Below are positions 12,005 to 21,050 of a stretch of 64,000 nt of DNA, piece by piece. The first letter of the stretch is position 1; the number at the start of each line of letters is the position of its first letter. The notes beneath the pieces are model-generated. The model did no database searches. It had not been told where the DNA came from and saw nothing but the letters and a program-made list of their open reading frames with translations. Location: positions 1 to 64,000 of the forward strand of contig NZ_CAINTR010000211.1 in the NCBI RefSeq assembly GCF_903853455.1, written 5' to 3'. Source of the stretch: an uncultured Magnetospirillum sp. GTDB taxonomy: Bacteria > Pseudomonadota > Alphaproteobacteria > Rhodospirillales > Magnetospirillaceae. A program made the position numbers and the translations under genes.

Positions 12005-13396
12005 CTATTCCGCCGACTTCTTCTTGGCGGCGGCCTTCTTCTTGGGCTTGGCCGGTTCCTCGGCGGCGGGCGCGGAGCCGGCGTCGTCAGGGTCCTTGCG
12101 CAAGTCCTCGACCGAGATCTCCTTGTCGGTGATCTTGGCCAGCTCGAGGATGAAGTCCACCACCTTCTCTTCATAAAGGGGGGCGCGGAGAGATTCCAAG
12201 GCTTCCTGATTCTTTTGGTAGTACTGAAGAACCATATGCTCCTGGCCGGGATAGTTCCGGGCCTCGGCCATGATGCCGCGGTTGAGGTCGTCCTGGTTCA
12301 CGGTGATGTTGTTGACGCGGCCGATCTCGGCCAGCAGCAGACCGAGACGGACACGGCGCTCGGCCAGGGTCTTGTACTCGGCCTTCAGCTCGTCCTCGCT
12401 CTTGCCGGCATCGCTGGGATCGACACGGCCGGCCTCGCGGTCGGTTTCGACCTGCTTCCAGATATGGTCGAATTCCTGCTCGAACATGGTCGGCGGAACC
12501 GGGAAATCGTGGCCGGCGGCCAGGGCGTCGAGCAGGGCGCGCTTCAGGCGCATGCGCGACAGGCCGTCGAGCGCGCGGCTGATTTCGTCGCGGACGGCCT
12601 GCTTCAGGGCGTCCAGGTTTTCCAACCCGACGCTCTTGGCCAGTTCGTCGTCGATGGTGGCGGCCTGGGGCGCCCGCACTTCGGTCACCTTGACGTCGAA
12701 GGTGGCGGGCTTACCGGCCAGATCCTCGTTGCCGTAGCCTTCGGGGAAGGTCACCTCGACCACCGCGTCCTCGCCGGCGGTCTTGCCGACCAGCTGGGCC
12801 TCGAAGCCCGGAATGAAGGTGTTGGAGCCCAGCTTCAGCGAGTAGCCCTCGGCGGTGCCGCCGGTGAAGGCGATTCCGTCCTGCTTGCCGACGAAGTCGA
12901 TCACCAGCACGTCGCCGTCCTGGGCGGCGCGGGTGACCGGCTCGGAGCTTTCGTTGCGCTCGGCGATGCGGGACAAGGTCTCATCGACCTCGGCATCCGG
13001 CACCGCCGCCTTGTCGCGCACCAGCGAGACGGTGGAGAGGTCCATGACCGTGATCTCGGGCAGGATCTCGACCGCCACCGAGAATTCCAGGTCGGCGCCC
13101 TCGGCGTAATTGATGATCTCGACCTTGGGCTGCATGGCCGGACGCAGATTGGCGTCGGTCATGGCCTTGCCGGTACCTTCGTTGACGGCGTTCTCAAGGA
13201 TCTCGCCCATGATCGACGGGCCGTACTTCTTGCGGACCATCTTCATGGGCACCTTGCCCGGACGGAAGCCCGGCATGCTGACCTGGCCGGCGATTTCCGT
13301 CAGCTTGTCCTGCATCCGGGTTTCGAGGTGTCCAGCGGGAACGACGACCTTGAATTCGCGCTTCAGGCCTTCGGCATTGATCTCGGTTACCTGCAT
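12005..13396 (-). CDS. tig: Trigger factor (ribosome-associated chaperone, PPIase)
   Basis: First chaperone to meet nascent chains at the ribosome exit tunnel. It is 463 residues from ATG 13396. The ribosome-docking signature GFRPGKVP lies in the N-terminal domain. An FKBP-type prolyl isomerase domain follows at about 160-245 with the FVGKQDGIAFTGG and FIPGFE motifs, then the long helical SurA-like arms. The Lys/Ala-rich C-terminus (PKKKAAAKKKSAE) is typical of alphaproteobacterial homologues. Sequence upstream of 13396 in the same frame is the tRNA region and not coding. Confidence 0.96.
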   Translation of the reverse strand: MQVTEINAEGLKREFKVVVPAGHLETRMQDKLTEIAGQVSMPGFRPGKVPMKMVRKKYGPSIMGEILENAVNEGTGKAMTDANLRPAMQPKVEIINYAEGADLEFSVAVEILPEITVMDLSTVSLVRDKAAVPDAEVDETLSRIAERNESSEPVTRAAQDGDVLVIDFVGKQDGIAFTGGTAEGYSLKLGSNTFIPGFEAQLVGKTAGEDAVVEVTFPEGYGNEDLAGKPATFDVKVTEVRAPQAATIDDELAKSVGLENLDALKQAVRDEISRALDGLSRMRLKRALLDALAAGHDFPVPPTMFEQEFDHIWKQVETDREAGRVDPSDAGKSEDELKAEYKTLAERRVRLGLLLAEIGRVNNITVNQDDLNRGIMAEARNYPGQEHMVLQYYQKNQEALESLRAPLYEEKVVDFILELAKITDKEISVEDLRKDPDDAGSAPAAEEPAKPKKKAAAKKKSAE

Positions 13397-13489
13397 CAGT
13401 CTATCGCCAATCGAATCGAGTGGGTTGCATCCTTGCCCCGGCGGTAGCCGCGCGCCCGCTAGGCGATCGCAGCCCCAGCGGCCGGTGAC

Positions 13490-13574
13490 TGGTGCGGCTG
13501 GAGGGAATTGAACCCCCACGCCTTGCGGCGTCAGGACCTAAACCTGATGCGTCTACCAGTTTCGCCACAGCCGC
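13490..13574 (-). tRNA. tRNA-Leu (anticodon UAG)
   Basis: The minus strand reads as an 85-nt class II tRNA. The acceptor stem GCGGCTG pairs with CAGCCGC, the CCA is encoded, and the T arm reads GGGGGTTCAATTCCC. The anticodon loop contains TTTAGGT, giving UAG, and there is a long variable arm GACGCCGCAAGGCGT. It decodes CUA and other CUN codons and lies upstream of tig. Confidence 0.95.
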
Positions 13575-13798
13575 CCCTTCGGGAGGGTCTGTCTATAACA
13601 TGTTCGTTTCCGGGGAAATAGAGAAAAGCCGCCGATGACGATTCTGTGTCGGGCCGCCGGTCGCCGTCCCGCCAAACAGGCCTTGATGATCGCGGAGAAC
13701 TAAGTATAACTCTTTAGAATAATACCTAAGCCCATTGAATTCGGCGACAGCACGGATTAAGTCCACAAGGGCTGATACTTTAGTCATAGGGTGACGCG

Positions 13799-15130
13799 AT
13801 GGATCTCGACCGCTCCGGTAACATCGCCTTCCTGCAGATCGACGAGGCGACCAAGAGCGCCCTCCGCGAATTTCGGGAAGTGCTGGCGAAGCACATCGAC
13901 AAGGTCCTCGACACCTTCTACAGGCACGTGGCGAACAATCCCGGCACCGCCAAGATGTTCGCCAACCCCGAGCGCATGGCCCATGCCCGCGCCATGCAAA
14001 AGCGCCACTGGATGGAAAGCGTGTTCCTCGGCCAATTCGACGACCGCTACTTCGCCCAGGTCACCGAAATCGGCAAGGTCCACCAGCGCATCGGGCTGGA
14101 GCCCAAGTGGTACACCGCCGGGTACTGTTTCGTGCTGAACATGGTCACCGCGGTGGCGGTCGAGTATTACCGCAAGAAGCCCGAACGGCTGGTCCAGGTG
14201 CTGGCGGCGGTCAACAAGGCCGCCTTCCTCGACATGGATCTGGCCACCTCGGTCTATATCGAGACCAACACCGCCGCCATCATCGCCCGCGAGCTGGGCG
14301 CCAAGGCCGACGTGTTCGAGCGCGAGGTCAAGGGGCTGGTGGCTTCGGTGGCCAGCGCCGCCACCCAGATGGAAAACACCGCCACCGGCATGACCGCCAC
14401 CGCCGAGGAGACCTCGCGCCAATCGACCACCGTCGCCGCCGCCGCCGAGGAAGCCACCGTCAACATCCAGACCGTCGCCGCCGCCGCCGAGGAACTGTCC
14501 AGCTCCATCACCGAGATCAGCCGTCAGGTCTCGCAGTCGGCCCAGATCGCCTCCAACGCCATGGCCGAGGCCGACCGCACCAACCAGATGGTGCAAAGCC
14601 TGGCCGAAGCCGCCAGCAAGATCGGCCAGGTGGTCAAGCTGATCAACGACATCGCGTCGCAGACCAACCTCCTTGCCCTCAACGCCACCATCGAGGCGGC
14701 GCGGGCCGGCGACGCCGGCAAGGGCTTCGCGGTGGTCGCCAACGAGGTCAAGAGCCTCGCCAACCAGACCGCCAAGGCCACCGACGAGATCGCCTCCCAG
14801 ATCACGGCGGTGCAATCGGCCACCCGCGACGCCGTCGGCGCCATCGGCGGCATCGCCACCACCATCGGCCAGATCAACGAGATCGCCGGCTCCATCGCCT
14901 CGTCGGTGGAAGAGCAGGGCGCCGCCACCCAGGAGATCGCCCGCAACGTCCAGCAGGCCGCCCAAGGCACCATGGAGGTGACGTCCACGATCTCGCGGGT
15001 CAGCACCGCCGCCGCCGAGACCGGCACCGCCGCCCGGCAGGTGCTGGACGCCGCCACCGCCCTGTCGCGCAACTCGACCCAATTGGAAACCCAGATCGGA
15101 CTCTTCGTCAGTCAGATCCGCGCCGGGTGA
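13799..15130 (+). CDS. Globin-coupled methyl-accepting chemotaxis protein (HemAT-like aerotaxis sensor)
   Basis: Soluble chemoreceptor of 443 residues. Residues 1-165 form a protoglobin sensor; the proximal haem His is most likely H95 in GKVHQRIGL. The rest is an MCP signalling domain, with the hairpin tip around [22 protein letters not shown], the CheA/CheW contact site. There is no transmembrane segment or HAMP, so it should sense diffusible gas (O2 or similar) inside the cell. RBS AGGG precedes ATG 13799. No che genes are adjacent, so it is an orphan receptor. Confidence 0.92.
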   Translation: MDLDRSGNIAFLQIDEATKSALREFREVLAKHIDKVLDTFYRHVANNPGTAKMFANPERMAHARAMQKRHWMESVFLGQFDDRYFAQVTEIGKVHQRIGLEPKWYTAGYCFVLNMVTAVAVEYYRKKPERLVQVLAAVNKAAFLDMDLATSVYIETNTAAIIARELGAKADVFEREVKGLVASVASAATQMENTATGMTATAEETSRQSTTVAAAAEEATVNIQTVAAAAEELSSSITEISRQVSQSAQIASNAMAEADRTNQMVQSLAEAASKIGQVVKLINDIASQTNLLALNATIEAARAGDAGKGFAVVANEVKSLANQTAKATDEIASQITAVQSATRDAVGAIGGIATTIGQINEIAGSIASSVEEQGAATQEIARNVQQAAQGTMEVTSTISRVSTAAAETGTAARQVLDAATALSRNSTQLETQIGLFVSQIRAG

Positions 15131-15164
15131 GGCGGGAACGGCCCTTCGCTCCTCTCTTTTCATT

Positions 15165-15249
15165 CGTCACCCCCCGCGAAAGCGGGGGGCCATGGTGACG
15201 CTCAGGATGTGGGTCGGCATGGATTCCCGCCTTCGCGGGAATGACGATT
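15165..15249. repeat. REP-like composite repeat, copy 1
   Basis: Two hairpins lie between the chemoreceptor gene and the malonyl-CoA decarboxylase gene. The first is CCCCCCGC-GAAA-GCGGGGGG (15170-15189) and the second ATTCCCGC-CTTC-GCGGGAAT (15223-15242). Flanks GTCAC, CCATGG and ATGACGA are shared with the copy near 39.0 kb. It may also end transcripts from both sides. Confidence 0.85.
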
Positions 15250-15266
15250 GAGAGAAGCTCTCCCCC

Positions 15267-16700
15267 CTATTTCACCAGCGCCTTGATGCGGCCGGACATG
15301 GCGACGGCGCCCGAGGCGGAATAGGCCTCGTGGTTGGCCTCGATGTCGCCCAGGTCATAAAGGTAGTTGACCATCAACCCCGCCGACTGGGTCAGGCCGT
15401 TGGCCGAGCGGTCGGCCATCCAATTGAGGCGTTCGACCCTCGCGCCGTTGGACAGGTGGAAATGCGCCACCGGGTCCAGCGCCTGACAGGCGCCGGCCCG
15501 CTTCTCGCGCGTCAGGTAGCGGGCGGCGAGGCGGATCAGGATCGGCTGCACCGCCTCGGCCAGCCGGGGGTCGGCGGTCCAGCCGGGATCCGACAGCAGC
15601 GTCTTCAGGCTGCCCTTGGCCCCGAGTCCGTTGGACATGCGGGTCAGCGCCTTGTGCTCGGCGGCATTGAGCAGACCGGCCTCGCCTTCGACCAGACGCT
15701 GGTTCAGCCACTTGGCGAAGCCCGGCAACGGCGACAGGGTGGCGAAGGTCTTGATCTGGGGAAACTGGCGCGACAGGTCGTCGACCACCTTCTTGATCAG
15801 GAAATTGCCGAAGCTGATGCCGGCCAGTCCCCGCTGGGCGTTGTTGATGGAATAGAAGATGGCGGTGTCGGCGGCCTCGGCGTCGCCCAGCGGCGCGGCG
15901 GTGTCGAGCAGATCCTGGACGTTGTCGGCCATGCTCTTCACCAGCGCGACCTCGACGAAGATCAGCGGTTCGTCGGGCATGCGCGGATGGAAGAAGGCAT
16001 AAAGCCGACGATCCGAATCCAGCCGGTTCTTGAGATCGCCCCAGCCCTGGATGGCGTGGACCGCCTCGTAGGCCATGATCTTTTCCAGCACCAAGGCCGG
16101 CGAGCGCCAGGTGATGCACTCCATCTCCAGGAAGCCCACGTCGAACCACGAAGCCAGCAGACCGCGCAGGTCGCTTTCCAATGCCGCCAGTACCGGCTCA
16201 CCCACCGCCAACCGCATCAGCTCGGCCCGCAGATCGACCAGGAACTTGACCCCTTCGGGCAAGGCGTTGAACTGGGTCAGCAGCTTGAGCCGGGGCGGTT
16301 CCAGCGCCGCGCGCAGGCGCTGCTCGGCCTTGGCTCGACCGGCGTCGTCGGCGGCCTCGGCCAAGGCCCGGGCCGCCTGATCGACCACCGCGCGGTCGGG
16401 GCCGAATTCACCGGCCAGCAGCAGAAGGAACCGCAGCCGCCCCGCCGCCGATAGCGACAGATAGGCCCGCCCCAGTCCCGCCGCCCGCGCCCGCGCCGAC
16501 ACCTCGCCGCCCTTGGCCGCCAGACAGGCGCGCATCTGGGCGCGCAACAGCTCCATGTCCGCCTCGCCCAGATGGGGAGAGAGCGCCGGCAACTGGCCGG
16601 CCCCGTCCGCGCCGGCGATCTCGCGCCACAGCCCCTTGAGCCGGGAAAACAGCGCCGCCGCCGCCGAGGGAGCCCGGTTCACGTCCTTGATCTCACTCAT
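15267..16700 (-). CDS. Malonyl-CoA decarboxylase
   Basis: Converts malonyl-CoA to acetyl-CoA and CO2. It has 477 residues: a helical N-terminal domain (about 1-130) and a GNAT-like catalytic domain. The family motifs FATLSPLPGF and DPVAHFHLSNGARVERLNWMAD carry the expected catalytic Ser and His. Start ATG 16700 (MSEIKDV) sits behind GGAGGGG; the ATG 18 bp upstream lacks a site. It is a lone gene convergent with the chemoreceptor gene. Role in using malonate or controlling malonyl-CoA is inferred. Confidence 0.93.
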   Translation of the reverse strand: MSEIKDVNRAPSAAAALFSRLKGLWREIAGADGAGQLPALSPHLGEADMELLRAQMRACLAAKGGEVSARARAAGLGRAYLSLSAAGRLRFLLLLAGEFGPDRAVVDQAARALAEAADDAGRAKAEQRLRAALEPPRLKLLTQFNALPEGVKFLVDLRAELMRLAVGEPVLAALESDLRGLLASWFDVGFLEMECITWRSPALVLEKIMAYEAVHAIQGWGDLKNRLDSDRRLYAFFHPRMPDEPLIFVEVALVKSMADNVQDLLDTAAPLGDAEAADTAIFYSINNAQRGLAGISFGNFLIKKVVDDLSRQFPQIKTFATLSPLPGFAKWLNQRLVEGEAGLLNAAEHKALTRMSNGLGAKGSLKTLLSDPGWTADPRLAEAVQPILIRLAARYLTREKRAGACQALDPVAHFHLSNGARVERLNWMADRSANGLTQSAGLMVNYLYDLGDIEANHEAYSASGAVAMSGRIKALVK

Positions 16701-16815
16701 GGCCCCCTCCGTCGCCATCTGTCCCTATCCTAAGATGATTGTCCTCGCCACGCTTCTCGGCAAGCCCTCGAGTGGATTATGGTTGGGTGTTGTCGCCCCA
16801 TGGGGAGAAGAGTCC

Positions 16816-17244
16816 ATGAAGCCGCTGGTTCCCCTCGTCCTTGCTCTTTGTCTGGCCGCCTGCGCCGGCCAGCCGCCCTCTCTGTCCGGCAGCCGTGTCG
16901 ATGGCACCGGCACCGTGCACCAAGTCACCTGCACCGAGCCGTTGGCCGAGGAGCGGGCGGCGCCCCCCGAGGAGGGCTCCGCCGTCGGCCGGTCCGCCGC
17001 CGTGATCCTGAGCGAAGGAGTGTTCCGTGCCTGCGAGGCCTATCTCAACGGCGCCATCGACGCCGCCGAGTACCAGCGTCAGGTGGCGGCCTATCCCCGC
17101 CTCGCCGCCGGCCTGATGGCCATCGAGGCGTTGGGCTGGGGCGATTTTCCCAAGGGGATTCCGGCCGGCGGCGACGGCAAGAACCGCCCACCCACCCGCG
17201 TCGAGGCCATCGAACGGATCGTGGACGGGCTTCGGAAACCATAA
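16816..17244 (+). CDS. Small lipoprotein of unknown function
   Basis: 142 residues. It begins with a lipoprotein signal peptide, MKPLVPLVLALCLAAC, with lipobox LAAC and Cys16 as the lipidation site. The mature part has two further Cys residues and a conserved-looking C-terminal section (LGWGDFPKGIPAGG). I do not recognise a domain. Start ATG 16816 follows GGGGAGAAGAG. It is divergent from the malonyl-CoA decarboxylase gene and convergent with the histidine kinase gene. Confidence 0.75.
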   Translation: MKPLVPLVLALCLAACAGQPPSLSGSRVDGTGTVHQVTCTEPLAEERAAPPEEGSAVGRSAAVILSEGVFRACEAYLNGAIDAAEYQRQVAAYPRLAAGLMAIEALGWGDFPKGIPAGGDGKNRPPTRVEAIERIVDGLRKP

Positions 17245-17270
17245 TGCCGCGTCCTTGAAGGCGGCGAGCC

Positions 17271-18650
17271 TTATTTCGTTCGTACCGCCGTCGCCGGGAA
17301 GGTCAGCGAGAACAGCGCGCCGCCGCCCTCGGCGTCGCCGATGGCGACGCTGCCGCCATGGGCTTCCATGGTCCGCTTGACGATGGCGAGGCCGAGACCG
17401 GCGCCGCTCTTGCGCCGTTCCGCCCGCCAGAAGCGTTGGAAGACCCGCTCGCGCCAGTCCGGCGGCACCCCCGGCCCCTTGTCCTCCACCTGGATGACTG
17501 CCGGCGGCAGCACCCGGACGGTGACGGTGGTGTCGGCGGGGGTGTGGGTCAGGGCGTTCTCCACCAGATTGCGCAACGCGTTGAAGATGGCCTCGGGGCT
17601 GCCGTGTACCACCGGCGCCGGTTCGGTCTCGATCACCTCGATCAGGCGGTCGTTGCGCAGCGCCATGGGTGCCAGGAAGGCGCCCACATCCGCCGCGACG
17701 GCGTTGAGGTCGGCGGTCTCGTCCGAGGCGATCACCAGGGCTTCCACCTGGGCGACCCCCAGCATCTGCCCGATCAGCCGGGTCATGCCGTCCAGGTCCT
17801 TGACCTGCGCCACCCGCGTCTCGGGGTCGGGCAGGGTGTCGATATGGGCTCGCAGCACCGCCAACGGCGTTCGCAATTCGTGGGCGGCGTCGGCGGTGAA
17901 TTCCCGCTGGATGGTGAAGCCGGCATCCAGCCGGTCCAGCGCGCTGTTGACGGCGCGGACCAGGGGCAGGATTTCGCGCGGCACCTCGGCCTCGGGCAGG
18001 CGGATCTCGGTGGAATCGGGGCCGATGGACTCGGCCAGTTCCGACAGGTTGCGCAACGGCCGCAGCGACGAGCGGATGGTGTACAGGCTGACCAGCAGCA
18101 TGGCCAGCAGGAAGGGAGCCCCCAGCCAACCGCCGTCCTCGGCGAAATCCATCAGCAGGGCGCGGGTCAGCGCCTCGAAATCGCGGCCGCTCTGCTCCAC
18201 CTGCACCAGGATGCGGTGGTTGCCGACGTGGATCGGATTGGCCACGCCGAACATCAGGATCGGGCCGGGGCCATCGGGATTGTGGAGGTAGAGGGATGGG
18301 GTGTTGCCGCCGACGGCATTGTCCGGCGGATCGCCCACCGGGCCGCCGCCCTCGGCGAGGACGGCGTCCTTGTCCTGATCCCGGACGGCGAAGCGGAAAT
18401 CCCCCGACGAGCCTTCATAGGCGGCCAGCATCTCGGGGGGCAGATCGACGTGGATCGCCCCGGCCTTGTCGAGGGTCACGTGGTGGCCGATCAGGGCGGC
18501 GTGGTCGGCCAAGGTGCGGTTGCGGATGGTCTGGGTGGCGGAATCGTATTTCCACCACAGCCAGGAATAGGCCAAGGCGATGGCGACCAGGGTGGTCAGC
18601 GCCAGACGGACGGCGATCCGCCACAAGATGGCGGGCGGCGCCGAGGTCAC
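17271..18650 (-). CDS. Membrane sensor histidine kinase (QseC/PmrB-like)
   Basis: 459 residues. Two membrane segments (about 9-31 and 174-191) flank a periplasmic sensor domain of about 140 residues. The H-box FTADAAHELRTPL places the phosphorylated His at H257. N, G1 (DKGPGVP) and G2 (GAGLGLAI) ATP-binding motifs follow. The GTG start is in a GTGA overlap with the stop of the response-regulator gene, so the two are a cognate pair. The signal is unknown; the secreted protein encoded first in the operon is a candidate partner. Confidence 0.93.
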   Translation of the reverse strand: MTSAPPAILWRIAVRLALTTLVAIALAYSWLWWKYDSATQTIRNRTLADHAALIGHHVTLDKAGAIHVDLPPEMLAAYEGSSGDFRFAVRDQDKDAVLAEGGGPVGDPPDNAVGGNTPSLYLHNPDGPGPILMFGVANPIHVGNHRILVQVEQSGRDFEALTRALLMDFAEDGGWLGAPFLLAMLLVSLYTIRSSLRPLRNLSELAESIGPDSTEIRLPEAEVPREILPLVRAVNSALDRLDAGFTIQREFTADAAHELRTPLAVLRAHIDTLPDPETRVAQVKDLDGMTRLIGQMLGVAQVEALVIASDETADLNAVAADVGAFLAPMALRNDRLIEVIETEPAPVVHGSPEAIFNALRNLVENALTHTPADTTVTVRVLPPAVIQVEDKGPGVPPDWRERVFQRFWRAERRKSGAGLGLAIVKRTMEAHGGSVAIGDAEGGGALFSLTFPATAVRTK

Positions 18651-19324
18651 GGCTTGCCGTCCGCCAGCATGTAGCCGATGCCGCGCAGGGTGTGGACGCT
18701 GACGCCCGCCGCCGCCGTCTGCAAGCGCTTGCGCAGGCGTGACACCAGCACCTCGACCGTGTTGGACGAGACCTCGTCGTCGAAGCCGTAGAGGCTTTCC
18801 TCCAGCACCCGCTTGGGGATCACCTTGCCGGCCCGGCGCAGCAGATGCTCCAGCATCTCCATCTCGCGCCGGGGCATGGCCACCAATTCGCCGCGCACCC
18901 GGACCTCGCGGCCGATGGTGTCGAAGGTGAGGTCGCCCGAAGCCAGCAGCACCGACAGGGCGGCGCCGGGGCGGCGCAGGATGGCCCGCAGCCGCGCGGT
19001 CAACTCTTCCATGGCGAAGGGCTTGAGCAGGTAGTCGTCGGCGCCGGCGTTGAGGCCGAGTACCCGGTCGTTGATGCCGTCGCGGGCGGTCAGCACCATC
19101 ATGGGGCAGATGGCGCCGCGCGAGCGGAACCGTTTCAGCAGGTCAAGTCCGTCGCCGTCGGGCAGGCCGAGGTCGAGGATCACGGCCTGGTAGGGGGCCG
19201 TGTCGAAGGCGGCTTCGGCATCGCCCGCCGTCCCGAAGACGTCGATGACGAATCCCGCGCCCTTGAGGCCGGTGGCGACGAACTCCGCCAGCCTTTCATT
19301 GTCCTCGACCAGGAGAATTCTCAT
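18647..19324 (-). CDS. OmpR-family response regulator
   Basis: 225 residues. The receiver domain has phospho-acceptor D51 in ILDLGLPDGDG, acidic pair VEDNE and Lys in LLKPF. The C-terminal winged-helix DNA-binding domain covers about 125-220 (EVLVSRLRKRL...HTLRGIGYML). It is translated with the downstream kinase (4-nt overlap) and begins 6 nt after the upstream secreted-protein gene, so all three form one operon. Confidence 0.95.
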   Translation of the reverse strand: MRILLVEDNERLAEFVATGLKGAGFVIDVFGTAGDAEAAFDTAPYQAVILDLGLPDGDGLDLLKRFRSRGAICPMMVLTARDGINDRVLGLNAGADDYLLKPFAMEELTARLRAILRRPGAALSVLLASGDLTFDTIGREVRVRGELVAMPRREMEMLEHLLRRAGKVIPKRVLEESLYGFDDEVSSNTVEVLVSRLRKRLQTAAAGVSVHTLRGIGYMLADGKP

Positions 19325-19330
19325 TTGCGC

Positions 19331-19978
19331 CTATCTCAGGACGTAGACCACCTGCGACCCATCATCCCCCATGATGTGTATCTGGACCAGGGCGTCGTTG
19401 GCATCGTACCACAAATCGCGCTTCATCTCGCCGCCCCAGATCCAATGATGGGCGCGGATGGGCTTGCCCCGGACGGTGATGGTCTCCCAGCCGGCGTCGG
19501 TGGTGGAGATGGGGGTGGGCGTGCCGTCGACGGGGTCCAGCACCACGGCGGTGGTGGGCGGCACCGCGCGCCACAGGCTGGCGGGCGGCATCTCGGGGTA
19601 ATCGGCGCTCTTGCCGTCCACGGTGGTGCGCAGCTTGCCCTGGACGAGTTCGGCCACCACGTTGTGGCGTTCGCCGTTGTCGTCGGACTCCATGTTCAGT
19701 GTCTTGAAGCGGTCGCCGTCCCAGATTTCGGTGCCGTGCTGCTCGAAGCGGTAGGTGGTGAAGCTGAGCGCGGTGACCTTGACGCTGACGTCGATATGGA
19801 CTTCGGTGACGCCTTGGTGCTGCCTGAAGACCAGGGACTGGCTGCCGATGGTCTCGCCCCGGCGGATGATGTCGAAGGCCAGGGATTGCGTCGGGCTTCC
19901 GTCCAGGAAGGCCGGGGCCGCCATGGCCGGGGTGGCCATGAGGGCAAGGGCAAAGAGCGTCAGACGATGAAACGGCAT
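19331..19978 (-). CDS. Secreted protein, DUF6134-like, first gene of the two-component operon
   Basis: 215 residues with a Sec signal peptide (MPFHRLTLFALALMATPAMA, cleavage near residue 20). The mature protein begins around FDIIRRGETIGSQSL and ends WYDANDALVQIHIMGDDGSQVVYVLR, a beta-rich pattern. From memory this resembles periplasmic DUF6134 proteins, with moderate certainty. Its stop lies 6 nt before the response-regulator start, which suggests it is a sensor accessory or is controlled with the system. ATG 19978 follows a GGAAA site. Confidence 0.75.
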   Translation of the reverse strand: MPFHRLTLFALALMATPAMAAPAFLDGSPTQSLAFDIIRRGETIGSQSLVFRQHQGVTEVHIDVSVKVTALSFTTYRFEQHGTEIWDGDRFKTLNMESDDNGERHNVVAELVQGKLRTTVDGKSADYPEMPPASLWRAVPPTTAVVLDPVDGTPTPISTTDAGWETITVRGKPIRAHHWIWGGEMKRDLWYDANDALVQIHIMGDDGSQVVYVLR

Positions 19979-20038
19979 GGCTGAATTTTCCGAGGCGGCA
20001 GTGGTCAAGCCGTGAACACCACGATATAGTGCAGTGCA

Positions 20039-20533
20039 ATGAAGATTACGACCCCCATCTTGTCGGCCTCCGTGCTGACCATCTGTGCCCTGGCCCTGGT
20101 TTCGGCCCTGACGGCGCAGTATGTCTTTGGCCTGCGCCCCTGTGTCCTGTGCTTGGTGCAGCGCGGGCCGTTCGTGCTGGCGGCGGTGCTGGCGGCCGTG
20201 TCGTTGCGCTCGCCGTCCACCAGCCGGCTCCTGCTGCAACTGGCGGGGCTGGCCCTGCTGATCAATGGCGGCATCGCCTTCTACCACGTGGGGGTGGAGC
20301 AGCACTGGTGGGCCTCGGCGGTCTGCCCCGGCGGCGATCAAAGCGGCGCCCGGATCTCGGTGGCCGATCTGATGGCGGACATGAACAAGCCGGTGGAGGT
20401 CCATTGCGACCAGCCGGCGTGGTCGTTCCACGGCGTCACCATGGCGGCGCTCAACATCCCGTTCTCGGGGCTGGTGGGCCTGAGCATCCTGCTGCTGGCG
20501 CGGAGGGTGACCCATGCCTCCCATTCCCGGTGA
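20039..20533 (+). CDS. dsbB: Disulfide bond formation protein B family
   Basis: Inner-membrane quinone-linked oxidoreductase that reoxidises DsbA. It has 164 residues and four membrane segments. The first redox pair is C35-C38 (CVLC) after the first helix, and the second periplasmic pair is C96 and C123 (AVCPGG, VHCDQ). Length and spacing match the DsbB family. The last 20 nt overlap the start of coq7, so the two are translated from one transcript. Confidence 0.9.
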   Translation: MKITTPILSASVLTICALALVSALTAQYVFGLRPCVLCLVQRGPFVLAAVLAAVSLRSPSTSRLLLQLAGLALLINGGIAFYHVGVEQHWWASAVCPGGDQSGARISVADLMADMNKPVEVHCDQPAWSFHGVTMAALNIPFSGLVGLSILLLARRVTHASHSR

Positions 20534-21050
20534 CCTCAGCCGCAAGGAGGTGCTCGCGCGCATCCTGCGGGTCGATCAGGCCGGCGAACTGGGGGCGGTG
20601 CGCATCTATCAGGGGCAACTGGCGGTGTTGGGCAAAGGCGCCGCCGGGCCGGTGATCAAGCGCATGGCCGAGCAGGAGCGGGTCCACCTCGACACCTTCA
20701 ACCGCCTGATCGGCGAGCGTCGGGTACGCCCGACCGCGTTGTCGCCCCTGTGGCATCTGGCCGGTTTCGCCCTGGGGGCGGGAACGGCGCTGCTGGGCGA
20801 AAAGGCGGCCATGGCCTGCACCGTCGCGGTGGAAGAGACTATCGACGCGCATTACGCCCGTCAGGTCGAACAGCTAGGTGACGACGAGCCGGCGCTGAAG
20901 GAAACCATCCTCAAATTCCGCGACGAGGAAATCGAGCATCGCGACATCGGCCTGGAGCGCGGCGCCGAGCAGGCTCCCGCCTATCCGGCGCTGTCCGCCG
21001 CCATCCGCACCGGCTGCCGGCTGGCCATCTGGCTCAGCGAACGGGTTTAG
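20514..21050 (+). CDS. coq7: Demethoxyubiquinone hydroxylase (COQ7/CAT5)
   Basis: Di-iron carboxylate hydroxylase of the late ubiquinone pathway, peripheral on the membrane. It has 178 residues. The ferritin-like iron ligands are visible as two repeats: E in DQAGELGAV, then EQERVH, then VEETIDAHY, then EEIEHRD. It overlaps dsbB by 20 nt; DsbB needs the quinone this enzyme helps make. Its stop overlaps that of the convergent phosphatase gene by a few bases. Confidence 0.93.
   Translation: MPPIPGDLSRKEVLARILRVDQAGELGAVRIYQGQLAVLGKGAAGPVIKRMAEQERVHLDTFNRLIGERRVRPTALSPLWHLAGFALGAGTALLGEKAAMACTVAVEETIDAHYARQVEQLGDDEPALKETILKFRDEEIEHRDIGLERGAEQAPAYPALSAAIRTGCRLAIWLSERV

Noticed and set aside
13593-13787. 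Minus-strand 64-codon frame next to tRNA-Leu
   Set aside because: No RBS, no family, and A/T-rich noncoding DNA; likely chance.
15165-15249. CRISPR-like repeat array
   Set aside because: The hairpins are two different sequences with one spacer and no further units; no cas genes are present anywhere in the window.
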